A stretch of 64,000 nucleotides of DNA from Pseudovibrio zosterae (GCF_033843645.1 NZ_JAWXVZ010000011.1:62001-126000); one strand, 5' to 3'. Shown: positions 44,627 to 53,635, counted from the first letter of the stretch. Notes: generated from the sequence alone by a model not told the origin. Numbers and translations: made by a program.

Positions 44627-45223
44627 TTAAATTTGGCTGGCAAAGTAACCAGCCAGACGGGCCTGAATGTCCGCTGCCACCACCTTGGCCGCACGGTCTT
44701 CTGCATCGCGTTCCGCACGCAGGTTGGCAAAACGCTGGCTGGAGAAGTCATAGGATGCAGAGGCGAAGGAGCGGCCCGTGTAGAGCGTCTTTTCGTTTGC
44801 TGCATCTGACAGGATGAAGCTGGCATTCAAGGTCAGATTATAAGCGGAAGGCACGTCTGCCAGTTCTTCAACGCCGACTTCGCTCTCGATTTTGTTGACG
44901 AGGATCTTGATGCGATACTGGGTAGGCAGACCATCGCCGCCGCGGCGCAGGTTGAACAGCAGTTCATTGCGCAGGAACTGGTTGACGCGTGAAAGGCTTT
45001 CACCGCCGATGTCCGCCACTTCCACGTCAATTGATGCCAGCTGCTGTTGAACGGATGTCTCGACCTCTTGACCGTCCGCAGTAAGTGTCACGGCTTTTAC
45101 GCCATACAGCGGACGAACCTGACAGCCAGCAAGCAAAAGAGCACTTGCAACAACGGCAACACCGCCGAGCAGGGCCCGGCGGTTTGCAAAGGCAGTCTGC
45201 GCCTTTAGATCAAACAACGACAT
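44627..45223 (-). CDS. lptE: LPS-assembly lipoprotein LptE
   Basis: 198-residue outer-membrane lipoprotein that plugs the LptD barrel for LPS export. Signal peptide with lipobox LLAGC (Cys34), then QVRPLYG, which starts the mature LptE in alphaproteobacteria. The ending AAKVVAADIQARLAGYF is also typical. It overlaps the end of leuS by 14 bases. Confidence 0.9.
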   Translation of the reverse strand: MSLFDLKAQTAFANRRALLGGVAVVASALLLAGCQVRPLYGVKAVTLTADGQEVETSVQQQLASIDVEVADIGGESLSRVNQFLRNELLFNLRRGGDGLPTQYRIKILVNKIESEVGVEELADVPSAYNLTLNASFILSDAANEKTLYTGRSFASASYDFSSQRFANLRAERDAEDRAAKVVAADIQARLAGYFASQI

Positions 45224-47825
45224 TCACGATCCTCTGGGGTACCACAATGACTTTGCGCGGGGCTTTGCCCTCAAGTGCCCGCTGCACAACCTCGTGTGCC
45301 AGAGTAGCCGCTTCGACCTCCTCTTTGGAAGAGTCTCTTGCAATTGTTAAGTCACCTTTTTTCTTGCCGTTGATCTGGATCGGCAAGGTGATGGTGTCTT
45401 CAACAAGCAGGTCTTCCTCCAGATTTGGCCAGCTGCCTTGGGAAACCAGAGTGGTGTTGCCCAGAACGGCCCAGCATTCCTCAGCAAGGTGCGGCGTGAT
45501 CGGCGCCATCATATGCAGAAGGTACTCGGCGCTTTCACGCAGGGCGAACACCATGTCTTCACCGGAGAGATCGCTCTGGGATGCCTTGCTGATGGCGTTG
45601 AGGAACTCATAGATCTTCGCTACAGCGCGGTTGAAGCCCAGTGAATCGAAGTCTTTTTGAACACCGGCAAGCGTCTTGTGTGTTGTGCGGCGCAGGGCCA
45701 GCGCATCATCACCGAAGGTGCCAGGCTTGGTGGCAACTGCCTCTGTTTTTTCTGCGATGTCGTTGATCACGCGCCATACGCGTTGAACGTGGCGCCATGC
45801 GCCGAGAACACCGTCCTCGGTCCAAATGATGTCGCGCTCTGGCGGGCTGTCGGACAGAACGAACCAACGGGCAGTATCAGCGCCATAGGTGTCGATGATG
45901 TCGGTCGGATCAACCACGTTCTTCTTGGACTTGGACATCTTCTCGACAGAGCCGATCAGAACGTCTTCGCCGGTTTCAAGAAGCGTTGCCTTGCGGCCGC
46001 TTTCCAGCTCTTCAATCTTGATGTCAGCCGGGGAAACCCAGCGGCCATCCGAGGAGGCCTTGTAGGTTTCGTGGTTCACCATGCCCTGAGTAAAGAGGCC
46101 CTTGAACGGCTCTTTCAGGTCCAGATGCTTGGTGATCTGCATGGCACGGGTGAAGAAGCGGGAGTAGAGCAGGTGCAGGATCGCGTGCTCAATGCCGCCA
46201 ATATACTGGTCCACCGGCAGCCATGCGTTTGCGGCGGCTGGATCGGTCGGATTGCTGTTTTTAGGATCGGTGAAACGCGCGAAGTACCAGGAAGAATCCA
46301 CGAAGGTGTCCATGGTGTCGGTTTCGCGCTTGGCGTCCTTGCCACAGCAGGGGCACTTCACATCACGCCAAGTAGGGTGACGGTCCAATGGGTTACCTGG
46401 ACGGTCAAACGTTACGTCTTCCGGCAGGGTGATTGGCAGGCTATCAACAGGCGCTGGCTGAGGGCCGCAATCATCACAGTGAATGACGGGGATCGGGCAG
46501 CCCCAATAGCGCTGGCGGGAGATGCCCCAGTCACGCAAACGATAGTTGATCTCGCGGGTGCCCTGAGGCTTGTCGCCAACCTTCTGCGCTTCCAGCTTTT
46601 CAGCAACAGCGTTTTTCGCATCAGAAATGCTGAGGCCGTTCAGGAAGTCAGAGTTAAAGATGCTGCCTTCACCTGTGTAAGCTTCATCTGCGACTTCGAA
46701 CGTATTCGGGTCTTCGCCCTCAGGCAGAACCACAGCCTTGGCCGGCAGACCGTACTTGCGTGCAAAATCAAGGTCGCGTTGGTCATGAGCCGGGCACGCG
46801 AAAATCGCGCCAGTGCCGTAGTCCATGAGGATGAAGTTAGCCACGTAGACCGGCAGCTCCCAGCTTGGATCAAGCGGGTGCTTTACGCGCAGGCCGGTGT
46901 CAAAACCCAGCTTGTCTGCGGTCTCAATGGCTTCTTCCGTTGTTCCGATCCGGCGGCACTCAGCAATGAAGGCCTGAAGCTCTTCATTGTCTTCTGACAG
47001 CTTCTGCGTGATCGGATGATCCGGAGAAAGGCCCATGAAAGACGCGCCAAACAAGGTGTCCGGGCGGGTGGTGAATATCTCCAGTGCGGTATCGCCGGTC
47101 GGCGCAGCCTCTGTGAACTCGAAGAAAACCTTCAGGCCTTCAGAACGGCCAATCCAGTTCTTCTGCATAAGGCGTACTTTTTCCGGCCAGCGGTCAAGGG
47201 TGTCCAGACTGTCCAGGAGATCCTCGGAGAACTCGGAGATCTTGAAGAACCACTGGGTCAGCTCTTTCTGTTCGACAGTGGCACCAGAGCGCCATCCCTT
47301 GCCGTCGATCACCTGTTCGTTTGCCAGAACGGTCATGTCGACCGGGTCCCAGTTCACCTTGGCGTTCTTTCGGTAGATCAGACCGGCATTGAGAAAATCG
47401 ATGAAAAGCCGCTGCTGTTGAGCGTAGTAGTCCTCATCACAAGTGGCGAACTCACGGCTCCAGTCCAGAGACAGACCCATGGATTTCAGCTGGCCACGCA
47501 TGGTGGCGATGTTGTCATAGGTCCAGCCCTTTGGATGGACCTTCTTCTCCATTGCCGCGTTTTCCGCTGGCATGCCAAACGCATCCCACCCCATTGGGTG
47601 CAGCACGTTGAACCCGGTTGCGCGCTTGAAACGAGCTACCACATCCCCCATCGCGTAGTTGCGCACATGGCCCATGTGGATGCGGCCGGAGGGGTAGGGA
47701 AACATTTCGAGTACGTAGTACTTGTCCCGCGGATCATCGTTGTCCGTGGTGAAAACTTCCTGCTCTTCCCACTTCTTTTGCCAGCGCGCTTCCGTATCGC
47801 GCGCGTTGTATCGCTCCGTAGCCAT
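45210..47825 (-). CDS. leuS: Leucine--tRNA ligase
   Basis: 871-residue class I synthetase. HIGH motif as PYPSGRIHMGHVRNY near residue 41, KMSKS loop as EKMSKSKKNVVDP near residue 627, and an editing CP1 domain in between (about residues 225-415). Length close to the E. coli enzyme (860). It starts a three-gene unit with lptE and holA and is divergent from the yggS-type gene. Confidence 0.97.
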   Translation of the reverse strand: MATERYNARDTEARWQKKWEEQEVFTTDNDDPRDKYYVLEMFPYPSGRIHMGHVRNYAMGDVVARFKRATGFNVLHPMGWDAFGMPAENAAMEKKVHPKGWTYDNIATMRGQLKSMGLSLDWSREFATCDEDYYAQQQRLFIDFLNAGLIYRKNAKVNWDPVDMTVLANEQVIDGKGWRSGATVEQKELTQWFFKISEFSEDLLDSLDTLDRWPEKVRLMQKNWIGRSEGLKVFFEFTEAAPTGDTALEIFTTRPDTLFGASFMGLSPDHPITQKLSEDNEELQAFIAECRRIGTTEEAIETADKLGFDTGLRVKHPLDPSWELPVYVANFILMDYGTGAIFACPAHDQRDLDFARKYGLPAKAVVLPEGEDPNTFEVADEAYTGEGSIFNSDFLNGLSISDAKNAVAEKLEAQKVGDKPQGTREINYRLRDWGISRQRYWGCPIPVIHCDDCGPQPAPVDSLPITLPEDVTFDRPGNPLDRHPTWRDVKCPCCGKDAKRETDTMDTFVDSSWYFARFTDPKNSNPTDPAAANAWLPVDQYIGGIEHAILHLLYSRFFTRAMQITKHLDLKEPFKGLFTQGMVNHETYKASSDGRWVSPADIKIEELESGRKATLLETGEDVLIGSVEKMSKSKKNVVDPTDIIDTYGADTARWFVLSDSPPERDIIWTEDGVLGAWRHVQRVWRVINDIAEKTEAVATKPGTFGDDALALRRTTHKTLAGVQKDFDSLGFNRAVAKIYEFLNAISKASQSDLSGEDMVFALRESAEYLLHMMAPITPHLAEECWAVLGNTTLVSQGSWPNLEEDLLVEDTITLPIQINGKKKGDLTIARDSSKEEVEAATLAHEVVQRALEGKAPRKVIVVPQRIVNVVV

Positions 47826-48048
47826 CTATTCCGCCGTATGTTTGCCGTACCCGAAGGGCATTCAAATTCGATTGACCGGACTGTCACCAGAAATTGGTAG
47901 TCTGGTCAAGCTTCTGACTGCGGAAAAAACATCAATTGCCAGCGACAAAAGCTTCAGTAGTCGGTATTCATGGATAACCGACGCCAATCACTGTCGCTTC
48001 TCATCTGGAAGCGGTTCTAAACCCATTGGAAAAAATCAGAGGATCAAA

Positions 48049-48732
48049 ATGAGCATGGAAGCCGAAACCCGTCTGAACTCGGTACGCGAGGCGATTGCCA
48101 AAGCGGAAAAGGACGCGGGCCGCGAGGCAGGGTCCGTGACTCTCATTGCTGTGTCGAAAACATTTGATGCGGACCACATTCGCCCGGTTCTCAGCGCCGG
48201 TCAGCGCGTCTTTGGCGAGAACAAGGTTCAAGAGGCCATGAAAAAGTGGCCTGAACTGCGCGATGAGTTTGACGGCGTGGAGCTGCACCTGATTGGCCCG
48301 TTGCAATCCAACAAGGCGAAAGAGGCGGTTCAGACCTTCGACGTCATTCACAGCGTGGACCGCGACAAGATTGCCAAGGCCTTGAAAGCCGAAATGGAAA
48401 AGCAGGGGAAGCACCCACGGCTTTACATTCAGGTGAACACGGGTGAAGAAGACCAAAAAGCAGGTATTGCGCCGCAAGATGCGGATGCTTTCATTGCCAA
48501 GTGCCGCGATGAATACGGTCTTACCATCGAAGGCCTGATGTGTATTCCACCCGTCGACGAAGCACCGGGCATGCATTTTGCGCTGCTTGAGAAGATTGCC
48601 CGGCGCAATGGCCTCGACAAGCTCTCCATGGGCATGTCCGCAGACTATGAGATTGCCGTCAAGCACTTGGCTACCCATGTGCGTGTGGGATCAGCCATCT
48701 TTGGCGAACGGGATTATTCGCATACCGCCTAA
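48049..48732 (+). CDS. YggS-family PLP-binding protein (PLP homeostasis)
   Basis: 227 residues from the ATG at 48049 with AGAGGA upstream. PLP lysine in IAVSKTFDA (Lys37), GENKVQEAMKKW and HLIGPLQSNKA follow, and the C-terminal MGMSADYEIAVKHLATHVRVGSAIFG is highly conserved. Controls free PLP, affecting amino-acid metabolism. Convergent with the hydrolase gene (4-base overlap). Confidence 0.95.
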   Translation: MSMEAETRLNSVREAIAKAEKDAGREAGSVTLIAVSKTFDADHIRPVLSAGQRVFGENKVQEAMKKWPELRDEFDGVELHLIGPLQSNKAKEAVQTFDVIHSVDRDKIAKALKAEMEKQGKHPRLYIQVNTGEEDQKAGIAPQDADAFIAKCRDEYGLTIEGLMCIPPVDEAPGMHFALLEKIARRNGLDKLSMGMSADYEIAVKHLATHVRVGSAIFGERDYSHTA

Positions 48733-49709
48733 CTCACACCCAGAGACTTCAGCCAGTCAAGAATATCCTTGGTGACGCTGTCGTTGTTCTGAGGGCTTAC
48801 AATATCTCCGGCGTTCACGTGGAATTCGGGATCGCCGGAGGTCTCAACAAGGATGCGCTCCTTGGTTCCACCCCACAAATCGTAGGCCTCGTTGGTCTTT
48901 AGAGGATCTACTGTTTTGTCCTTCTCGCTGTAAATGAACAGGGTCGGGATGGTGTTTGTTGAGGGGTCCAGACGTTTGACCGCATCAACACTTGCAGCCA
49001 TCGGAATGAGTGCTACAGAGGGGTAGGACAGTGTCCAGGCATAGTCTTCTTCCGGCGTTGCACCTGCGGAGCTGCCATAGGTCTGCCCCAGCAACATGGG
49101 CACGTAGTATTCGGCATAGGGCGCAGCCAGAAGGAATGCGCCGAAGGCATTGGGGCCGAAGTTCGGTGAAAACAGCACCACCGCCTCTGTGCGTTCCATG
49201 ATCGGGCTTTGTGAAAGAGCGCCCCAAGCGGCCAGTGAACCACCTGTGGAGGTGGCTATCACGATCGTTTTGTTTCCGATACGACTGGCAATTTCCAAGG
49301 CTTCAGCGAGATCGTTCAGCCATGCTGGCAGGGATGACTCTGCCATGGCCGCGCTGCTGCGGCCGTGCCCGGTAAGACGTGTGTAATAAAGATTGGCGCG
49401 CAAGGTATCGGCTACCCGGTCTGGAACGGGGCGGATTTCCTCCTTGCTTGCAGAGAATCCGTGGATGTAAACGACGGCGTACTCTGTCTTTTCTTTCGTT
49501 TCCGGGTTGGCCCAGATTACCTGTTTCTCCAGCCCCTCGCGCATGTCGTTAAACTTGCTCTCTTCTTCTGCAAGATATGCGTCAATGTCCTCGCCAATGC
49601 TGCCGGGATCAAACGTTATCTGTGTATCATCAGAGGCGCGCGGGCCGAAAAAGAAGAGTGCAACCAATGCAATAGCCACAATTGCGATGAAAACGAAAAG
49701 ATTGCGCAT
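48729..49709 (-). CDS. Membrane-anchored alpha/beta hydrolase
   Basis: 326 residues. One N-terminal membrane segment (residues 3-21). The oxyanion region is VVYIHGFSAS, and the nucleophile elbow is IATSTGGS with Ser154 in a T-S-T-G-G context in place of the usual G-x-S-x-G. Candidate catalytic partners are Asp264/268 (SEKDKTVD) and His297 (DPEFHVNAG). Probably an esterase or lipase acting at the periplasmic face; substrate unknown. Upstream lies a 400-base gap. Confidence 0.8.
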   Translation of the reverse strand: MRNLFVFIAIVAIALVALFFFGPRASDDTQITFDPGSIGEDIDAYLAEEESKFNDMREGLEKQVIWANPETKEKTEYAVVYIHGFSASKEEIRPVPDRVADTLRANLYYTRLTGHGRSSAAMAESSLPAWLNDLAEALEIASRIGNKTIVIATSTGGSLAAWGALSQSPIMERTEAVVLFSPNFGPNAFGAFLLAAPYAEYYVPMLLGQTYGSSAGATPEEDYAWTLSYPSVALIPMAASVDAVKRLDPSTNTIPTLFIYSEKDKTVDPLKTNEAYDLWGGTKERILVETSGDPEFHVNAGDIVSPQNNDSVTKDILDWLKSLGVS

Positions 49710-49852
49710 GATAAAGCCCTCGGTGTCCGCCGTGCAACCTTAAGCATATATGCTTATTTCACCAAGACCGTAGACTTGGAGATCCGACTTTCGCGGGGCG
49801 AAATTAGGGGAGAAAGCCTCGTTTTCCTTCGTGTTCTGTTCTGAAATGCCGC

Positions 49853-49880
49853 TTGACTCCCTTGGCCCGTTCGACTAAAC
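49853..49880 (+). promoter_or_regulatory. Predicted promoter of the small RNA before ffh
   Basis: TTGACT (49853-49858), 16-base spacer, CTAAAC (49875-49880). The hydrolase start at 49709 points away, so this promoter drives the RNA downstream. Confidence 0.55.
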
Positions 49881-49885
49881 CACCC

Positions 49886-49995
49886 TGAACTCCAGACTTG
49901 GATGTCATATGAGCCACTGACCGGGACCCGCAAAGGTATAAAGAGATCCCGGAGGTCAACACCCGACAGCGCGATGCGCCCTCGGGTGCTTTTTT
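49886..49995 (+). ncRNA. Candidate small RNA upstream of ffh (ffh-leader type)
   Basis: About 110 bases from a predicted start after the promoter at 49853-49880. The first stem is CCGGGA (49921) / TCCCGG (49947). It is followed by GGAGGTCAAC, then a strong terminator stem CACCCGA (49960) / TCGGGTG (49982) with a run of six T's. The terminator ends 114 bases before ffh. I recall an alphaproteobacterial RNA motif named ffh, and the suhB/mmgR sRNA family, but cannot match the sequence here. No coding frame fits. Confidence 0.65.
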
Positions 49996-50054
49996 GCTAT
50001 GCGCTTTGCGTTTTGGCTGGGCTCGCGTGCTTTGGGGATGGAGCGGACCAAGGG

Positions 50055-50090
50055 GTTCGGTTTAGGATAGCCGACACCTTGAAACCGAAC
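50055..50090 (+). promoter_or_regulatory. Hairpin in the ffh leader
   Basis: GTTCGGTTT and AAACCGAAC form a perfect 9-base stem around an 18-base loop, ending 19 bases before the ffh ATG. It could affect ffh translation or mRNA stability. It is separate from the terminated RNA upstream. Confidence 0.6.
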
Positions 50091-50109
50091 TGAGATTTAA
50101 AGGAACGCT

Positions 50110-51651
50110 ATGTTCGATAACCTGTCAGATCGCCTAGGCGGCATTCTCGATAAGCTCACCAAGCGTGGTGCCTTGTCGGAATCCGATGTGAATGAAGCAC
50201 TGCGCGAGGTCCGCCGTGCCCTCATTGAGGCCGATGTGGCACTGCCGATCGTTCGTTCCTTCACCGACAAGGTGCGAAACCGCGCCGTTGGTTCTGAAGT
50301 TGTCAAGTCCATCAAGCCTGGCCAGATGGTCGTCAAGATCGTTCACGACCAGTTGGTGGAAATGCTTGGCACCGAAGGTCAGCCGATCGATCTGAATGCG
50401 CCGGCACCTGTCTGCATCATGATGGTCGGTTTGCAGGGCGCAGGTAAAACCACAGCTACCGGCAAGATCGCGCGTCGCCTGACCCACCGCGACAAACGCA
50501 AGGTGCTGATGGCCTCCCTTGATACCCGTCGTCCAGCTGCCCAGGAGCAGCTCCGGGTTCTGGGGGAACAGAACAGTGTTGATACGCTGCCGATCATTGA
50601 AGGACAGCAGCCGGTTGACATCGCAAAGCGTGCCATCACTGCCGCCAAGCTGGGTGGCTATGATGTGGTCATGCTCGATACCGCGGGCCGCACGCACATT
50701 GATGAGCCTCTCATGGGAGAGATGGCGGACATCAAGGCGGCGACCAACCCGCACGAAATCCTTCTGGTTGCCGACGCCTTGACCGGTCAGGACGCGGTTA
50801 ATCTGGCTAGCAACTTTAACGAGCGTGTTGGCATCACGGGTATCATGCTCACCCGTATGGATGGTGATGGCCGCGGCGGTGCGGCGCTTTCCATGCGCGC
50901 GGTGACGGGCAAGCCGATCAAGCTGATTGGTACCGGTGAAAAGGCTGAGGATCTGGAAGACTTCCATCCGAAGCGCATCGCCGACCGCATCTTGGGCATG
51001 GGCGATATTGTCTCGCTCGTTGAGAAAGCTTCTGAGGCGATTGACGCCGAAAAAGCGGCTCAGATGGCCAAGAAGATGCAGAAGGGTCATTTTGACCTCA
51101 ATGATCTGAAAGATCAGCTGCAGCAGATGGAAAAGCTGGGTGGCATGTCCGGTCTCATGGGCATGATGCCGGGCGTGGGCAAGATGAAGAAGCAGCTTGA
51201 TGCGGCAAACATCGACGACAAGGTGTTCAAGCGTCAGGTGGCAATCATCCAGTCCATGACCAAGACAGAGCGCGAGAAGCCCGAGCTCCTGAAGGCGAGC
51301 CGTAAGAAGCGTGTTGCCGCCGGTGCGGGCGTTCAGGTTGCGGATGTGAACAAGCTATTGAAGATGCACCGCCAGATGGCCGACATGATGAAGGCCATGG
51401 GTAAGGGCAAAGGCAAGGGCATGCTTGGCAAGATGATGGGCGCCATGGGTGGCGGCATGCCAGGTATGGGCGGCGGAATGCCAAATGTTGACCCCAAGGC
51501 GCTGGAACAGATGGCTAAATCTGGTCAGCTGCCGGGCGGCATGGACTTGCCAGGTGGTGGCCTGCCGGGTGGAATGCCTGGTCTTGGCGGCCCAAAATTG
51601 CCGGGTATCGGCGGTCCTGGTCTTCCGGGACTAGGCAAGGGGAAGAAGTAA
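50110..51651 (+). CDS. ffh: Signal recognition particle protein Ffh (SRP54)
   Basis: 513-residue GTPase that targets inner-membrane proteins. N domain, then G domain with P-loop VGLQGAGKTTATGKIA, LDTRRPAAQEQLRVL, DTAGR and TRMDGDGRGGAAL. The Met-rich M domain binds SRP RNA. The last 70 residues are an unusual Gly/Met/Pro-rich tail (MGGGMPGMGGGMPN and PGGGLPGGMPGLGG), a longer version of the Ffh tail common in alphaproteobacteria. Heads the run ffh-chorismate mutase-rpsP-rimM. Confidence 0.96.
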   Translation: MFDNLSDRLGGILDKLTKRGALSESDVNEALREVRRALIEADVALPIVRSFTDKVRNRAVGSEVVKSIKPGQMVVKIVHDQLVEMLGTEGQPIDLNAPAPVCIMMVGLQGAGKTTATGKIARRLTHRDKRKVLMASLDTRRPAAQEQLRVLGEQNSVDTLPIIEGQQPVDIAKRAITAAKLGGYDVVMLDTAGRTHIDEPLMGEMADIKAATNPHEILLVADALTGQDAVNLASNFNERVGITGIMLTRMDGDGRGGAALSMRAVTGKPIKLIGTGEKAEDLEDFHPKRIADRILGMGDIVSLVEKASEAIDAEKAAQMAKKMQKGHFDLNDLKDQLQQMEKLGGMSGLMGMMPGVGKMKKQLDAANIDDKVFKRQVAIIQSMTKTEREKPELLKASRKKRVAAGAGVQVADVNKLLKMHRQMADMMKAMGKGKGKGMLGKMMGAMGGGMPGMGGGMPNVDPKALEQMAKSGQLPGGMDLPGGGLPGGMPGLGGPKLPGIGGPGLPGLGKGKK

Positions 51652-51652
51652 C

Positions 51653-51976
51653 GTGAGCGGATCAGAGGAAACTGAACGTGCCAAGGAAATTCTTGGCGGC
51701 CTGCGATCCAGCATCGACAACATTGATGCGGCTCTCGTTCACATGCTGGCTGAAAGGTTTCGTTGCACCAAGGCGGTGGGCGAGCTGAAAGCGGCCCATG
51801 ATCTTCCACCAGCCGATCCGGCCCGAGAGAAGTTGCAGATTGAGCGCCTGCGCCGTTTGGCGGCAGAGGCAAATCTGGATCCTGATTTTGCCGAGAAGTT
51901 CTTGAACTTCATCGTCAAGGAAGTCATTCGACATCATGAAGCCATTGCTGCTGACCGCGGCAAAACTGACTACTAG
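51653..51976 (+). CDS. Chorismate mutase, AroQ class
   Basis: 107-residue all-helical AroQ-type enzyme. LRSSIDNIDAALVHMLAERF carries the first Arg/Asp set, and KAVGELKAAH the Lys of the active site. The C-terminal helix includes FLNFIVKEVIRHHEAIA. It converts chorismate to prephenate. The GTG start is 1 base after the ffh stop. A free-standing mutase here is the conserved ffh-rpsP neighbour in this group. Confidence 0.9.
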   Translation: MSGSEETERAKEILGGLRSSIDNIDAALVHMLAERFRCTKAVGELKAAHDLPPADPAREKLQIERLRRLAAEANLDPDFAEKFLNFIVKEVIRHHEAIAADRGKTDY

Positions 51977-51986
51977 GAGAATAAAA

Positions 51987-52382
51987 ATGGCTACTAAAAT
52001 CCGTCTTGCTCGCGGTGGCGCAAAGAAGCGTCCTTTCTACCGCATCGTAATCTCTGACGTTCGTTCCCCACGTGACGGTCGTTTTCTTGAAGTTGTTGGT
52101 CGCTACAACCCAATGCTTCCAAAGGACGACGAGAAGCGCGTTGAGCTGAACGAAGAGCGCATCAAGCATTGGCTGGGTCATGGCGCAAAGCCAACCGACC
52201 GCGTACACCGTTTCCTCGATGCAGCTGGCATCCTGAAGCGTGACGCACGCAACAACCCAAACAAGGCAAAGCTCGGCAAGAAGGCTCAGGAGCGTCTTGA
52301 CGAGAAGCTGGCTAAGGAAGCTGAAGCCAAGGCTGCGGCTGAAGAAGCTGCTGCAGAAGCCGCAGAAGCTGCTTCCGAGTAA
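51987..52382 (+). CDS. rpsP: 30S ribosomal protein S16
   Basis: 131 residues from the ATG at 51987 (MATKIRLARGGAKKRPFYR...), AGGAGA upstream. The usual S16 core spans about 80 residues, and the remaining tail is rich in Ala, Glu and Lys (EEAAAEAAEAASE). The long acidic-alanine tail is common in alphaproteobacteria. Operon with rimM. Confidence 0.97.
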   Translation: MATKIRLARGGAKKRPFYRIVISDVRSPRDGRFLEVVGRYNPMLPKDDEKRVELNEERIKHWLGHGAKPTDRVHRFLDAAGILKRDARNNPNKAKLGKKAQERLDEKLAKEAEAKAAAEEAAAEAAEAASE

Positions 52383-52416
52383 TAGTTTGACCCAATCTGT
52401 GCGGAGTTGAGTGCTG

Positions 52417-52968
52417 ATGGCGCAAGAAGCCGGTAAACGTATTCTGATGGCACAGGTTGGGGCCGCTCACGGCATCAAAGGTGAGGTGCGGGTCAAACCA
52501 TTTGGTGATGACCCGCTCTCATTTACGGACTACGGCAAGCTGGAAACTGAAGACGGCAGCCGCAAGTTCAAGATCAAGCGGGCGCGGGTGCAGAAGAACG
52601 TGGTGGTGACCAAGTTCGAAGGCATCAATGACCGCAATGAAGCGGAAGCCTTGAACGGCCTTAAGCTTTACATCCCTCGTGAACGGTTGCCGGAGCCGGA
52701 GGACGAGGACGAGTTCTACCACTCAGATCTCATCGGACTGCCGGTCAAAGGCCCTGAGGGCGAAGACTATGGCAGCGTTGTCGCGCTGTTGAACTTCGGT
52801 GCGGGCGATCTCATTGAGGTCCGCGAGAAGAGCGGCAAGACCGTGCTGTTCCCGTTTGACAAGCAGACCGTGCCATCCATCGACCTCGAAGAGGGCGTGG
52901 TGCACATCGATCCGCCTCTTGGTTTCTTCGAGGAGATCAAACAGGACGATGGCAAGGACGAGACCTGA
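52417..52968 (+). CDS. rimM: Ribosome maturation factor RimM
   Basis: 183 residues from the ATG at 52417 (MAQEAGKRIL...), with GGAG 10 bases upstream; a GTG at 52411 is also possible. N-terminal VGAAHGIKGEVRVKPFGDDP, then the PRC-barrel domain HSDLIGLPVKGPEGEDYGSV. Needed for assembly of the 30S head. Followed by a reversed VanZ gene, then trmD. Confidence 0.94.
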   Translation: MAQEAGKRILMAQVGAAHGIKGEVRVKPFGDDPLSFTDYGKLETEDGSRKFKIKRARVQKNVVVTKFEGINDRNEAEALNGLKLYIPRERLPEPEDEDEFYHSDLIGLPVKGPEGEDYGSVVALLNFGAGDLIEVREKSGKTVLFPFDKQTVPSIDLEEGVVHIDPPLGFFEEIKQDDGKDET

Positions 52969-52972
52969 TCGT

Positions 52973-53431
52973 CTAGCGGTTCAACGGGCTCATGAAACGG
53001 CGCGGGCCTTGAACAGGTTCCTTTATTCTTATCGGGCGCAGATCGTGCTCTGAGCGTGCAATACAGCGTTGCAACGCCTCGCTCTCTGACCTTATCAATC
53101 CCATGAGTGACACTGTGGCGGTAACGCCCAGCCCATTGGCTACAAAGTCCATCACCTGAATAGGGTCGCTGGTGAGAAGGCCATGCAGGCATTCCCCAAG
53201 AATGCCGAGCGCGAATGCGCAAAGAAATGCAGGGATGATGTTTTTGTTCATGAGCCTGTACAAGATAACTGTGAGTGCGGCGAAGTAACAAAGATGAACC
53301 AGTTTATCTAACGGGTCGGGCAGGGGGCTAACAAGAAGTTGATCCCACATGACGCCTAGAATCGCTGCGGCACCAAGCAGTGCCAAGTTGACAGAAGACA
53401 AATAAAAATAACGCGTTACTAGGTGTTTCAT
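52973..53431 (-). CDS. VanZ-like membrane protein in reverse orientation
   Basis: About 152 residues from the ATG at 53431 (MKHLVTRYFYL...). Four hydrophobic segments, with DPLDKLVHLCYFAALTVILY and DPIQVMDFVANGLGVTATVS, which resemble the VanZ family (D-K-x-x-H and D-x-x-x-N). It lies only 4 bases from the rimM stop and convergent, breaking the usual rimM-trmD contact. Function not known; VanZ proteins are linked to membrane/teicoplanin effects in Gram-positives, which need not apply here. A GTG at 53452 is an alternative start. Confidence 0.78.
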   Translation of the reverse strand: MKHLVTRYFYLSSVNLALLGAAAILGVMWDQLLVSPLPDPLDKLVHLCYFAALTVILYRLMNKNIIPAFLCAFALGILGECLHGLLTSDPIQVMDFVANGLGVTATVSLMGLIRSESEALQRCIARSEHDLRPIRIKEPVQGPRRFMSPLNR

Positions 53432-53573
53432 TGTCCCTAACCTTCGGTTCACCTCAAGATTAGAAACCCGACTCGGTTAATGATACCTCAAAGTAAGACG
53501 GCTCATTTGGATGAATCTGCATCAATCAAAACCGCTCTGGAGCAACTTCCTCCATTCGTTGGTTTTTTCTGTT

Positions 53574-53587
53574 TTTGACCGGTCAAA
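53574..53587. promoter_or_regulatory. Perfect 14-base palindrome before trmD
   Basis: TTTGACCGGTCAAA is a perfect inverted repeat, 48 bases before the trmD start and in the gap shared with the VanZ gene. It looks like an operator for a dimeric regulator; identity unknown. Confidence 0.55.
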
Positions 53588-53635
53588 TGGGGTATTTGCA
53601 CTCATAGCACCTCCAATCACACGTCAAAGGGCACC

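Noticed and set aside
48816..48831. parS-like GTTCACGTGGAA in the hydrolase gene
   Set aside because: It does not match the TGTTTCACGTGAAACA consensus well enough, and the site is within the coding sequence and far from the cluster.
49886..49995. SRP (4.5S) RNA gene ffs
   Set aside because: The conserved SRP loop sequences (for example AGCAGCC) are missing and the fold ends in a terminator; a leader or small RNA fits better.
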